DNA from: Brugia malayi
Taxonomy: Eukaryota > Nematoda > Chromadorea > Rhabditida > Onchocercidae
DNA: 64,000 bases
Assembly (NCBI RefSeq): GCF_000002995.4
Contig: NW_025062477.1
Coordinates: forward strand, 620,001 to 684,000
Direction: 5' to 3'
Part shown: one piece after another, positions 38,018 through 48,928 of the stretch
How positions within the stretch are numbered: the stretch's first letter is position 1
Layout of the letters: each line of letters starts with the position of its first letter
The notes under the pieces: generated by a model
The model's input: the letters and a program-made list of their open reading frames with translations, nothing else
The model's database searches: none
Told to the model about the DNA's origin: nothing
Translations under genes and position numbers: made by a program

Positions 38018-40399
38018 CTATTTTACAATTGCCAAATACCTTTTTGTCATTTTGCAGACTTAAATTTTTGAAAATTATGTAAAAATTTGTTATGTTGTGT
38101 AGATAAATGTTAAATGCATAATAAACTGAATATATTTTTCAATAAATATTAAAAATTCTTTGCTTATATGTTATTGTTATTAAAGTCTTTCGCGTTTATA
38201 TTATAATCTTTAGTGTTCTTATTAATCAGTAACTAATGAAATGAAAAGAGGTGCTAAGAATAATTGATTAATTTTGTTACCAACTACTTACTGAATTTTG
38301 GTTAAGTAATTAAAAAGTATAATGCTTTTAAGTTTGTACCTTTAAAATCCTTTTAAATTTAATATTAAGAAGACTAAAATGTATAGGGCGGTGTGTGTTT
38401 GTAATGGAATAAACTTTGCAATTGTATGTCAGATGCATATGTCATTTATTTTTGCAGGCAAGTTGCTATTGCTTATATTCTGTTTGATATGATTTATCGA
38501 TGTTTATTAGCTATAATATCACTTTTTCCATTTAAAATCAATTTAATTAATTATTTAATTGAAAAAAAAAAAGCTTTCACCAGTAAGGGCATTAGAGGAA
38601 TATGTTGATTATAGCATATTCATATAAAAAAGTTCAATAAACTAAAACTCAAAAAATTCTATCCTGATCAGCTATCATTCATTTTATCGGTCTTCAATCA
38701 TTGAAATATAACTTTAAGTATAATTTACAATGTACCTGACAAGGAGTTCATTTTCTGGTTCAATCTTTCATACAATGATTAAATTTAAATCAATAAATGG
38801 TTTTGCTAAACATTAGGACTTAGCACTTAAATCTTTGACAAATGGTATTCTAAAATCATATCATCAAAAATCATGATTAAAGGAAAAAGTACAAATGACG
38901 CGGAAGAAAAAGAACAAGTTTACCAAGAAAAGGAACAAGGTAATTTTTTAGCAGTTTTTTCGATAGAAATTGTGAGTTCTTAAGGAACTATGTTCTTCAT
39001 CTTTTAATTTTTTTAAATAACTTCTGATCATCAACAACTAACTTAATAGTTTGCGGACATTTTCAACCTTGGTTGACTTTTAAATTTTTTTATATTATTA
39101 GTTTAGTTGATCAATCCTCCACATAATGCCATACATTTTGCATGTAACTCACTATTCAACTGTTAGAAGTAGTAATACTTATTTTGTATTTCATTAGAAG
39201 TAGTAATACTTATTTTGTATTTCATTAGAAGTAGTAATACTTATTTTGTATTTCATTAGAAGTAGTAATACTTATTTTGAATTTCATTAGAAGTAGTAAT
39301 ACTTATTTTGAATTTCATTAGAAGTAGTAATACTTATTTTGTATTTCATTAGAAGTAGTAATACTTATTTTGTATTTCATTAGAAGTAGTAATACTTATT
39401 TTGTATTTCATTAGAAGTAGTAATACTTATTTTGTATTTCATTAGAAGTAGTAATACTTATTTTGTATTTCATTAGAAGTAGTAATACTTATTTTGTATT
39501 TCATTAGAAGTAGTAATACTTATTTTGTATTTCATTAGAAGTAGTAATACTTATTTTGAATATCATTCGCAAAAACTTAGATACAGCAGTAGTTTGAATT
39601 GTGTAATAAAATCAACTGACTTTTTGAGCTTTGTGATCTGTTTTGAGCTAATCACTTAATTATTTGAGTACCATATGATGTAAGATACCTTAAATAACAA
39701 AAAGTATAGGTAAAGTAGTAGTAATCGTTCCTTATTCTTCAACCATTATTACCTTATGTTGCGATGAAATCTGCTTAGAATATATTACGATTTAATTATT
39801 ACTATATCGCTTCTTCAGAAAGAAGAGAAAGAGATACGTAATGAGAAACAGAAAATACTATCATCTAGCTTAACCACTTGTCAATAAGTTTAACTAGAAT
39901 GGTTTTCTTAATTTCAGGAATTCACAGTGGAATGTTTCCTTCCGGAAAGAATGTTTGAGTAGTGCTGTCTTGCTTGTCTTAGTTAAACCTATTTCGTATT
40001 ATTATATTGTAATTGAGTCTTTTGCACTTTTAAAATAAGCCCTTCAAACACATAGAATTAGTCACACACAATTCTTTCACACAATCAACTTTTTGTTTCT
40101 AATTGTTCTGTATTCGATTCTTTTGGATGAAAAAATTCTTAAACAATTAATTAGCTTCCTTTAGTTTATGAATCGGCGAAAACGATGTAATGAAATTATT
40201 TCAGTAGTTGTTACCCATTTTTGTTACATTGTCCTTAAAGTATATGCAACGTCACTTCCTGAAAGTTTATTGAAAAAGCGTTAAAAAAAAAATAAGTTTA
40301 GTTTTAATTCTTGCCAAACAAGTTTCCTATAACAAGAATACAATAAGACATGAGCGTATTACAACCAATTATATTTGCAGGAATTTTCGATTGCTTATT
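38018..40399. other. spacer between array genes 3 and 4, with relic and minisatellite
   Basis: Contains a faint relic of the opposite-strand gene (about 38,690-39,010, with GAACAAGTTTA at 38,912), the 31-bp minisatellite, and near 39,910-39,960 the GGAATTCACAGTGGAATGTT block shared with upstream regions of other copies. No new gene. Confidence 0.5.
39163..39560. repeat. 31-bp minisatellite, about 13 copies
   Basis: Consecutive copies of a 31-bp unit including AGAAGTAGTAATACTTATTT, differing mainly at one position (GTATTTC versus GAATTTC). There are no spacers, so it is not a CRISPR array. Confidence 0.95.
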
Positions 40400-41039
40400 A
40401 TGTTGCTATTTGTTATCACTAAATATTTGATTGCTTTAACAATACCGTAAGTTATTGTATTTCATAATAAAAGTTAAACCATTTGCTGTTATCATATGAT
40501 TAAATCAGTTTATTTACCTGCTAATGTATGTCTTTTTTTTTAGCATAATGCTACTATCATTTGACGAAACGAATGCACAGTTACTCAATTTAAACTTTTT
40601 GTCATTTAATAACAACAGAGCAGGCGACAACGTAAGTTTCACATCTCTGATCTTAATGAAAAATCACATACTAATGTGATGCACTAAGTAATAATTACTT
40701 ATACAAGAGTTAAAATTCTAATTTGAATTTCAGTCATTGAACGGTAATGGTAACGCAGGTGCTAGACCCGGTGCTGCTCCAGCTAATCAAGCTAATCAAG
40801 CAAATCAAGCTCAACAAAATCCTTTTGGCACATGGCAATCTGCTCTTGGTGCTGGCCTAGGTTTCCTTGCGGGTAGCTTTCTTAGCAGAGGCTTGTCTTC
40901 ATCATCATCATCATCATACAGTTATTACCCTTACTATTCATACGGCAGTTATTATTATCCTTATTACAGTGGGTACAGAGGGAATAACTACAGGAATTCA
41001 TATAGTTACTACCCTTATTACTATTATTATCGTGGTTAA
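40400..41039 (+). CDS. secreted tyrosine-tailed array protein, copy 4
   Basis: Exons 40400-40446, 40544-40631, 40734-41039; 146 aa. The signal peptide MLLFVITKYLIALTIPIMLL differs from copy 2, but everything after residue 15 is identical in protein and almost so in DNA. Contains PANQANQANQAQQNPF, ALGAGLGFLAGSFLSRG, the poly-Ser stretch and the Tyr-rich tail ending YYYYYRG. The acceptor ends at 40380, 19 nt before the ATG. The abrupt start of identity at the exon 1 / intron 1 border indicates a recent gene conversion or a duplication with a breakpoint there. Function unknown. Confidence 0.85.
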
Positions 41040-41391
41040 TTGCTCATTTTGCCTTTGTATAGCTGTGTATATTTTGAATTTGTATGAAATATGCAAATTT
41101 TCGTTTGACGTTGTGTTCTGTGACAAGAAATCAAATATATTGCGGAATTAATAAATTTCAAATTTATCTCAAAAATCTGTGCAGCAAGTTGTCATCACCA
41201 AAGGCTTTTCTTATAGGATAATAAAGTGTTTACACTAATCAGTAACTTATGAATTGGAAAAAGAAAAGTCAATGAATCTAACAGTAATTTGTCAATTTTA
41301 TTACTATCACTTACTCAATTTCAGGTAATTGAGTTATTAAGACAGTGGTTCTCAAGAAGTATGATAACTTCAAGGTTGCATTTTTAGAATT
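40447..41391. repeat. near-identical 945-bp tract, copy 2 (partner 34693-35637)
   Basis: Second copy of the tract described at 34,693. Divergence resumes near 41,391, where the two copies carry GAATTTCTT and GAATTCCTT and then differ increasingly. Confidence 0.9.
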
Positions 41392-41639
41392 CCTTGAAAT
41401 TCAATATCGAAAACATATTATTATCAAAATAAAACCTTGGATCATTGCGCCAACCAAAATGTACCATTATTGACACGTGCTGAATGATATGGTTTATCAT
41501 GACCTCTAGAGAAATGTACTGATTGCAGAAATGTAATAATTACAAAAAAAGAAAAAATTAAGTAAACAAAAAAAACAAAAAAAAATGCTTTAGGGCGGAT
41601 AAATACACGAAAAGGATTAACCTTCATTGAAACATTACA

Positions 41640-41970
41640 TCAAGTACGTCTAGCTGAGGTTTTATTCTAAAGTCAAAATAAAATCAAAACGTTGATTTGT
41701 GATTAGATTCAATAAATAATGCTCTACCATTCCAAATTTTTGGCCTCCATAAAAAGTTATAATTAAAAGGGAAAGTAAAGATAACTTTAGAGAAAGAACA
41801 AGTTTATCACAACTTGCATCAGCATTGTCACACTTTTATTCTTGGTTAATTTTTAAAGAAACTTTTTCCTCTATTGCTTTATTTTCTCCTTTACATTAAA
41901 TGTCATCAGAGTGACGCAAAACATACTGAACTACTGGGACATTTTCTTTTGCGCTTCATAACAATTATTA
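41640..41970 (-). pseudogene. relic of the opposite-strand array gene (copy 5)
   Basis: Retains the intron word GAACAAGTTTA (41,796) and, on the minus strand at about 41,870-41,960, sequence related to the 29,065-29,175 exon with deletions. The middle exon is not recognisable. Confidence 0.5.
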
Positions 41971-42210
41971 TAGCGTATGTATGTGCATCCGTTTGCGCAT
42001 TTATATATTTTTCCGGAAAGTAAAAGCTTAGCTGCATGATTTTATGAATCTCTTCAATTCGTTCTAAATCTCTTATTCAAGGCTAAAAACAACTTTTGAG
42101 TAATTTTTACAGAATAAAATTTCAAATGTCTTCTTGCTTTACCATATCAATTGCAATAGCTCTTTTCATAAAATTTTCAAAACTTTTACGAAGAGTGAAG
42201 CAAATACGGT

Positions 42211-42585
42211 TTGATAGCTACGGTTAAGATGAATTTCATACATCCCATGTAAATTTAAATCTATTTCATAAGTATTCATGAAGTATCCATAAAAATAGAA
42301 GAGTAACTCTGTTATGGTTATGGTTAGTAATGGTATTGGGATTTATACCAATGAACCAACTTAATTACTTTACAGATAAACATATTATCTCACAATGGAA
42401 TGTTTATTTTCCGAAAACTACAAATTATATTTGCAGGAATTTAACGTTACTTATTATGCTGCTATTCGTTATCACTAAACATCTGATTACTTTAACAATA
42501 CTGTAAGTTTAAAGTATTTGCTGTTTCCATATGACTCATTTAATATTTGCTAATAATATCTATTAACATGTGACTTCTTTTTCAG
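42211..42585 (+). repeat. near-identical 375-bp tract, copy 2 (partner 29423-29797)
   Basis: Upstream region, exon 1 and intron 1 of array gene 5, matching gene 1 with only a few substitutions and with the same length. Confidence 0.85.
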
Positions 42586-43005
42586 CACAATTTTATTCAA
42601 TAATCAGATATATGCGCAGGTTTTTACCCTAGAATCGTTTAATGATAATTTTGTTGGCCGTAACGTAAGTTTTTCACGTATTATTAGGTAACACGTAATT
42701 TGACACTATACATCTACAGTATGTTGGTAAATGTTTTAAAAGCTTATTGAAAATTTCAGTCATTGAATAATAATGGTAACGCGAGGTTTGGACCCGCTGC
42801 TGCTCCAGCTAATCAAGCACAACAGAATCCTTTTCCGTGGCAAACTGCGCTTGGTGCTGGTCTCGGTTTTCTTGCAGGAACTTTGTTCAATAGAGGCTCG
42901 TCTTCACCAGTCCAATATGGCTATTACGCTTATCCATATTATCCGAACTATTACTATCGTCGTTATCCTTACTACTATTATTATTATTATTATTATTATG
43001 GCTAA
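42456..43005 (+). CDS. secreted tyrosine-tailed array protein, copy 5
   Basis: Exons 42456-42502, 42586-42664, 42760-43005; 123 aa, the shortest copy. The signal peptide MLLFVITKHLITLTILTILF equals that of copy 1; then NNQIYAQ and VFTLESFNDNFVGRN, clearly different from copy 1. Exon 3 has SLNNNGNARFGPAAAPANQA with only one ANQ triplet, then WQTALGAGLGFLAGTLFNRG and a tail ending in nine Tyr and Gly, encoded by a TAT/TAC trinucleotide run. The acceptor ends at 42436, 19 nt before the ATG. The diverged core sits between flanks nearly identical to those of copy 1. Confidence 0.85.
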
Positions 43006-43185
43006 CTGTTTTAAAACCGCCAAACATTTATTTTTATCAGTGTCTAAACTTAAAATTCTCGAAATTTGTCCAATTTCCGTTTGCTATTTGTTTTGCAGGT
43101 AAAAAATACGGTTATTATGAAGATTTTGAACTGAATAAATTCTGAAAATGTGAAAATCTAAGCCGTACTTGTGATTAATTTATTG

Positions 43186-44200
43186 AATTCGTCTGAAATT
43201 CCTTATTGTTTCATCATGTGCCATTGTGAGAATTCATCTTGTTCAAAAATCTGCCGAATTGTCTCGATCTCTGGAATTATTAAAATGGAATAATCCACCA
43301 ATGGAATACTCAAAGTAATTAGGAAATTACAGATTGAAGTGAATTAACAAAAGTAAATGACTATATTTGTGTTTGGCTAGTTTTAATGCTAATTACCCAT
43401 TAAAATGATTATACTATTCGAATTACTGAAGAATAAAAAAGCAAATACTTTCAAATATTCAAGAATTACTCCAAGTTTTCATTTTCAGAATATATTCCGT
43501 AAAATCGTAAAATACTAGCTGAAAATATGAGAAAATGCATGCTTATAGCGGAATAAGACTTTAAAACTTAATAGCATTTCACTTTATAACTTATACTTTT
43601 ATGGAAAGCCATTGCTGGCCTATTCTATAACGCTAATTAGCTTGATTTGCTATCATAAGCATTATTTCTTCTAATTAAAATAAATTTAATTAATATTCAA
43701 TCAGAAAGTGAAAAAATAATAGAGATGTTAGAAGGATGTAGTGATTGCTGAAGTATTTATTTATGGAAAAAATTTAAAAAAGAAAAGTCATTTCACTGAA
43801 TGAAAATTCGTTAACTGCAAAATATTCTGATCCTCTCCATACTGAAATTCAAAAATTGATTGCTGTAATTAAAGTAAAGTGGTAAAAGCTGTTTGAAGAT
43901 GAATGAAAATTCAAAAAGGGAAGAAGGAATATTAGCTAAAACAAAGTTTTACGTCGACTTCCGTTGAAATACGATGTGCAATACTACTGTTTTCTTTCAA
44001 TCAAAGAATTGGAATTAGAATAAATCAGAGCTATGGTTGATCAGATTTTGACAGTTATTCTAGCTGTAGAAGTCGAGCATCAATCAATCATTTTATAATT
44101 TATTTGATTGAAATAAATCAGTACAATAATAACTATAATACAATAATATAATAAAGCTTTATCATATATTTTTACTTTTCCACTTATTTCTTGAATACTA
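43186..44200. repeat. near-identical tract of about 1 kb downstream of copy 5 (partner 30421-31408)
   Basis: Second copy of the non-coding tract described at 30,421. Confidence 0.85.
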
Positions 44201-44329
44201 ACCGAAATCATTCCGGTTATTACCGCATTTCATTTCATTCATATCGCTTTTGTAATAATTCAACCAATCAATATAGAAAAATGACTGTTTTAACTTTCAA
44301 TTTTTAATTTCATTTTGATTAATAGCACA

Positions 44330-44760
44330 AAGTACACATTATTCCTCATTTCTCTTAAATATTATAAAAAAAAAAAAAAAAAATTCTCGGCAATTACTCA
44401 TCTCTTTGAACTCTGATCATTGGCATACAGCTCAAAGTATAGCTGACAAGGACTTTTATAACTTGGCTCCATCTTTAATTCAATAATCAAGTCTAACTTT
44501 GCTTTTTCATCTCTGACCAATACTTTTTTACCATTACAAAATGTTGGCTCTCATCGAAGGTAATAATTATAAAAGTACGGATGACGTGGAAGTGAAAGAA
44601 CAAGTTTACCATAATTGAAAAATGTTTTTTTTTTTTTTTTTTTAGAAGAAATTGTTAGTTATTAAGGAACTGTTTTCCCTTTCACTTTAGTTCTACTTTT
44701 GTCATTGGGAAGAGTTCAAATACGCTAAACAATTTGATTTTATCACAATATTTGTTAGAA
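44330..44760 (-). pseudogene. relic of the opposite-strand array gene (copy 6)
   Basis: Minus-strand MEPSYKSP start followed by the same premature stop as at 31.9-32.1 kb, so these two relics share a common decayed parent. The intron word GAACAAGTTTA is at 44,598. The upstream exon is strongly decayed. Confidence 0.6.
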
Positions 44761-46019
44761 TAGCATATATTTTGCCATTGCTTATATATGTCTATTTGCC
44801 CATACTCATATTTTTGTTTTTGTTTTTGAAAGCATAAAGCCAATTTTAATATTTTGAAAATCTAAGCATTGCATCATAAAGCGAGTTACATTATTTTGAA
44901 GAATACAATGATTGTTTTCTGGGAATTATATAAATTTTCAGATTTTTCATTTCTTATTTAAATATGATAATTATCAATAATTTCTGTATTATCTCATTAA
45001 TATTGACTTGGTATTTCTCCTCATTGTTTATGAATTTTACGTAAAATTTAAAATGGGATGGCTTATTTTATGTTAGCTGTTTGTAGTTAGAAATAGTTGA
45101 TGAAACTTATGTATATTAAATACCATAAAATTTCAGCATCTTGCTATTAGCTACTGAATCACAAGAAAATTTCAGATAATATTACAATAAGTTAATACGA
45201 AGAAAGATATGAAATTTATATAACAATTAGTTACTACGATATCTCTTTTTCAGAAGAGAGATACTGTAGTAAAGCACTAACTACCGTACTTTTTTTAGAA
45301 ATTTACGGTACAATATTTCTTTTCGGAAAGAAAGTTTGAGTAGCAGCTTGTTTTACTTTGCTTGTTTAGTTAAACTTATGCTTTATTATTGTCATTGTGC
45401 CAGCCGATCAGTAGTGTAAATATAAACAATTAGTCATATAATTACTTTCTCAACTTATTGTTTCCAGTTGTCCCATTTTCTTTAATACGTTAGCTGATAA
45501 CGTTCCGGAAATAAAACGGAATAAATCTAACTAAGCTCTCATTATGACAACTTTTTTGCAAGAGATAGGGTAGTATGCCACTATCAGTTTTATCATTGCG
45601 GAAATGAATTGGGTCGCTTTATCCAACACTCTAAATTTATCCAATAGTAAAAATGATTAGAAGGAATTATTCTTTTCAATAACTTTTTACAAGTAAATAT
45701 TTGAGCAGCATAGCTTATTAATAACAATTTAATTCTGAATTTTATAGCTTACAAATTTTTTGAAAATTGAGCCAACTGTGTTATTTTTGGCAAACATAAG
45801 CAAATATATTTTATATATTTCATGTAAATTTCATTCTGTTTCACAAATATACCTTAAAATATCATCTCTTAAACAAAAAAAAAAAAAAAAAAAACAGAAT
45901 TTCATTCTCAAAATAAAACCGACTGTTTGGTTAACTGTTAATTGTTTTCTTCAATAAGGACATAATGAAGAAGTAAGCTCCATTACAATTATATTTGCAG
46001 GAATTTTGGATCATTTGTC
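44761..46019. other. spacer upstream of array gene 6
   Basis: AT-rich with poly(A) at about 45,873-45,894; the TTTCGGAAAGAAAGTTTGAG-like block at about 45,320 is shared with other copies. No gene. Confidence 0.45.
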
Positions 46020-46644
46020 ATGCTGCTACTTGTTATTACTAAATATTTGATTGCTTTAACAATATTGTAAGTTAAAGTATTTACTATTATTATACGATTT
46101 ATTTGATATCTTTTAATAATATCTGTTAATATCTTATCTTTCAGCGTAATATTATTGTTTGATGGGACGAATGCGCAACTTTTTACCTTTCGATCGTTTA
46201 ACGAAAATTTTGCAGGCGACAACGTATGTTTTATACTTATTTTCTAGGTAATAGTTAATGTATCATATATTGTAGAACAAGTACAGTATGTGATATACTA
46301 AGCATTAGTGCTCATTTAAGCATTAACTTTTTCAGTAAAGAATTTATTTTACATTTTAGTCGTTGAACAATAATGCCAACGCAGGAGGTGGACGTCCACC
46401 AGCTGCTAATCAACCAAATCAACCAAATCAAGCAAATCAAGCTCAACAGAATCCTTGGTTGTCTGCGCTTGGTGCTGGTGTACAAGGTTTCATTGCGGGA
46501 AGTTTATTTAATAGAGGCTTGTCAAGAGGAAACTTACCAGCACCACCATATTTTTATGGCTACGGTGGTTATTACCCATACTACGGTGGTTATTATTATC
46601 CGTATAACTATCGTTATCCTTATTACTACTATTATTATGGTTAA
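46020..46644 (+). CDS. secreted tyrosine-tailed array protein, copy 6
   Basis: Exons 46020-46066, 46145-46223, 46360-46644; 136 aa. Signal peptide MLLLVITKYLIALTIFVILL, then GTNAQ and LFTFRSFNENFAGDN. Exon 3 has SLNNNANAGGGRPPAANQ, with NQPNQPNQANQAQQ repeats, then WLSALGAGVQGFIAGSLFNRG, a variant of the family motif with one extra residue, and a tail rich in Gly-Tyr (YGYGGYYPYYGGYYYPYN) ending YYYYYYG. The acceptor ends at 46000, 19 nt before the ATG. Clearly the same family but more diverged; function unknown. Confidence 0.85.
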
Positions 46645-47170
46645 TTGCTTTACTGCCTCTAAAATCATTGTTCGAATTTTAAATTTCTAAAAATTATGGA
46701 AGATTTTGTATATTGTTATATTGTATAGATAAGTTATTAAACACACTATGAAATTAAAGCTTTCCGTAATTCTTTCATAGTTGTTGTATTGATTAATAAC
46801 TTATGGATTGGAAAGAGTTGCTTAAAATAAATGATTATATTATTGACTAAATAATTTGTTGTCAATAACTGATTGATTTTGGATGATTGAGTAATTGAAA
46901 AGTAACAGTTTTCTTGAAATATAGTATCTTTTAATTTACATTATTGGAATTCATTGACATTTGATATCAAAAAAGCTAAATTACAAGCAAAAACTTTGAA
47001 ATTATGTGTCAATTATATACGATGTTATGAACAATTAATCTTACTTACTTTAATACATCCAAATATTATCATTGATTTGTATGATTTGTCACTGTTTATC
47101 ACCTTGAAATATGATTCATCCTAATTAAAGCTGTCTTAGTAATTCAAATCAATAGGTGACAGATCGATCT

Positions 47171-47173
<3 letters not shown>

Positions 47174-47202
<29 letters not shown>
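47174..47202. repeat. (GA)n microsatellite
   Basis: About 14 GA/AG dinucleotides, in the spacer after array gene 6. Confidence 0.9.
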
Positions 47203-47206
<4 letters not shown>

Positions 47207-47329
47207 GGAGTTTAGAAGAATACAATTTATTGTAAAAGTGCTTGTTCGCAAGGGAAACAGCCATTTCAGAATGACTAAATACTTCAAATGGAATGACACA
47301 AAAAATTTCAGTCTCTTCAACAATTACTT

Positions 47330-47720
47330 ATGTGTTTTGATCTTTAAGCACTGGAATGTCATGCTAAGTAGCACTAATTTTCTCGCTTCATAATCAAATC
47401 GAAATCAATAAACAATTTTTTTAGCCATTAAAATTTCACTCCCAGATCTATGACCAATGATAATTTGCTATTTTAAAAATTCTTGTTGCCATCAAAAATC
47501 ATAATTAAAAAATGAAGTACAAGAATGAAGCAAACATGACAAAACAAGTTTAAGTTTTTCTTTTTTTTTCGAATGAAATCGTTGTTTTTTTAACGAACTG
47601 TTTTCTTCTATCGTTTTATTTTTTCTTTTTCATTAAATGTACGTCGTAAAATACGCTGAACAATTAAAATATTTTCGCTTGAAGTACATGTTACGTCTAA
47701 TTGTTACTTGGAAAATGTTT
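47330..47720 (-). pseudogene. relic of the opposite-strand array gene (copy 7)
   Basis: Similarity to the other relics is visible at 47,340-47,420 and 47,580-47,700 with the intervening AACAAGTTTA near 47,543. No open frame remains. Confidence 0.45.
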
Positions 47721-48522
47721 CACGATTTATTACTTTCCGGAAAGTAAAACCTAAATTTAAAATTTTACGAATTTTTTCAACTACATTTATTCAAGAACCG
47801 AAATAGTAACTTTTTGAATAATTTTTCATTAAATTCGCTTGAAGTGCTTTATTTTATATTCATATATTCATTTTATATTCATATTTTATATTCTATTATG
47901 AGATTTTTTTTCTTTTTTGCTTGCAAATCTACTAAATTTTCCGATCTCTAAAATTGAAATTATACTGAAATGGAATAATCCTACTAGGACGCAATCAATT
48001 TTTATTTGTTCCAGTGTTACCACATATCTGCTAACTCAAATTCTGAAAAAAAGTTTAAAAATATAATTATGCAAAAAGAGTGAGAAAAATACTTTTTTTT
48101 TTTTTAACAATGAAAATTAAATAAGAGAGAAATAATCATTGCATTGGTTACGATTGGTGACATTATTCAAAGCATGTATACGGTAGCGGGAGAATATTAC
48201 AGTCAACTAACTTGATTACTGTACTGATAAACATCTCATTAATTAGCAGTGGAATATTTGTCTCCTTTAACAGATGTACTTTTGTTTTTCTTTGCTCAAG
48301 TTTACTTTAATTGTATTTATATTATTCAGTAATTTGTGTCATCAAAATGTAACTAAATTCTTTGTATAAAAAATGTCACATAATTACTTTTCATACCATA
48401 CACTTTTAATGAAAAGAATGAAATTGTTCCAGTTGTTCCGTATTCCCTTTTCGTCATACTTCAGATGATAACAACTGCAGGAACAAAACTAATTTACTCC
48501 TTTTAGGACCAGTTTTTCCTTT

Positions 48523-48558
<36 letters not shown>

Positions 48559-48928
48559 TGTCAATGAAATGTTGTGCCATTAATTTTACGACAGTTACGT
48601 AAATTGTTTAACTTTTTCTGCGCAACACTTTATATTTATTTAATGGTGAAAGTGGTGAAATGAAATTGCTTCAATAATCATTCATTTTTAGTAGTAAAAA
48701 ATTTGATCTTTATTGATTAAAATAATTATTTGAATGCATAAGTGAAAATGTTACATTCTAAAAATGCCGAAATGTTAGCCACAATATAAAAATGCTAACT
48801 TTTTAGCTTGAATTATTGCTAGTTCTTACTGAATAGGAATTAAATTAAAAAAAAAATTAAGTCTTATTTTAATAATGTGTCAATTGTACACTATCAATCA
48901 TATTTGCAGGAATTTTGGACTGCTTATT
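47721..48928. other. spacer upstream of array gene 7
   Basis: AT-rich with a poly(T) tract at about 48,528-48,551. No gene seen. Confidence 0.45.

Noticed and set aside
39163..39560. Regular 31-bp repeats resembling a CRISPR array
   Set aside because: The repeats are contiguous with no unique spacers, and the host is a eukaryote; this is a minisatellite.
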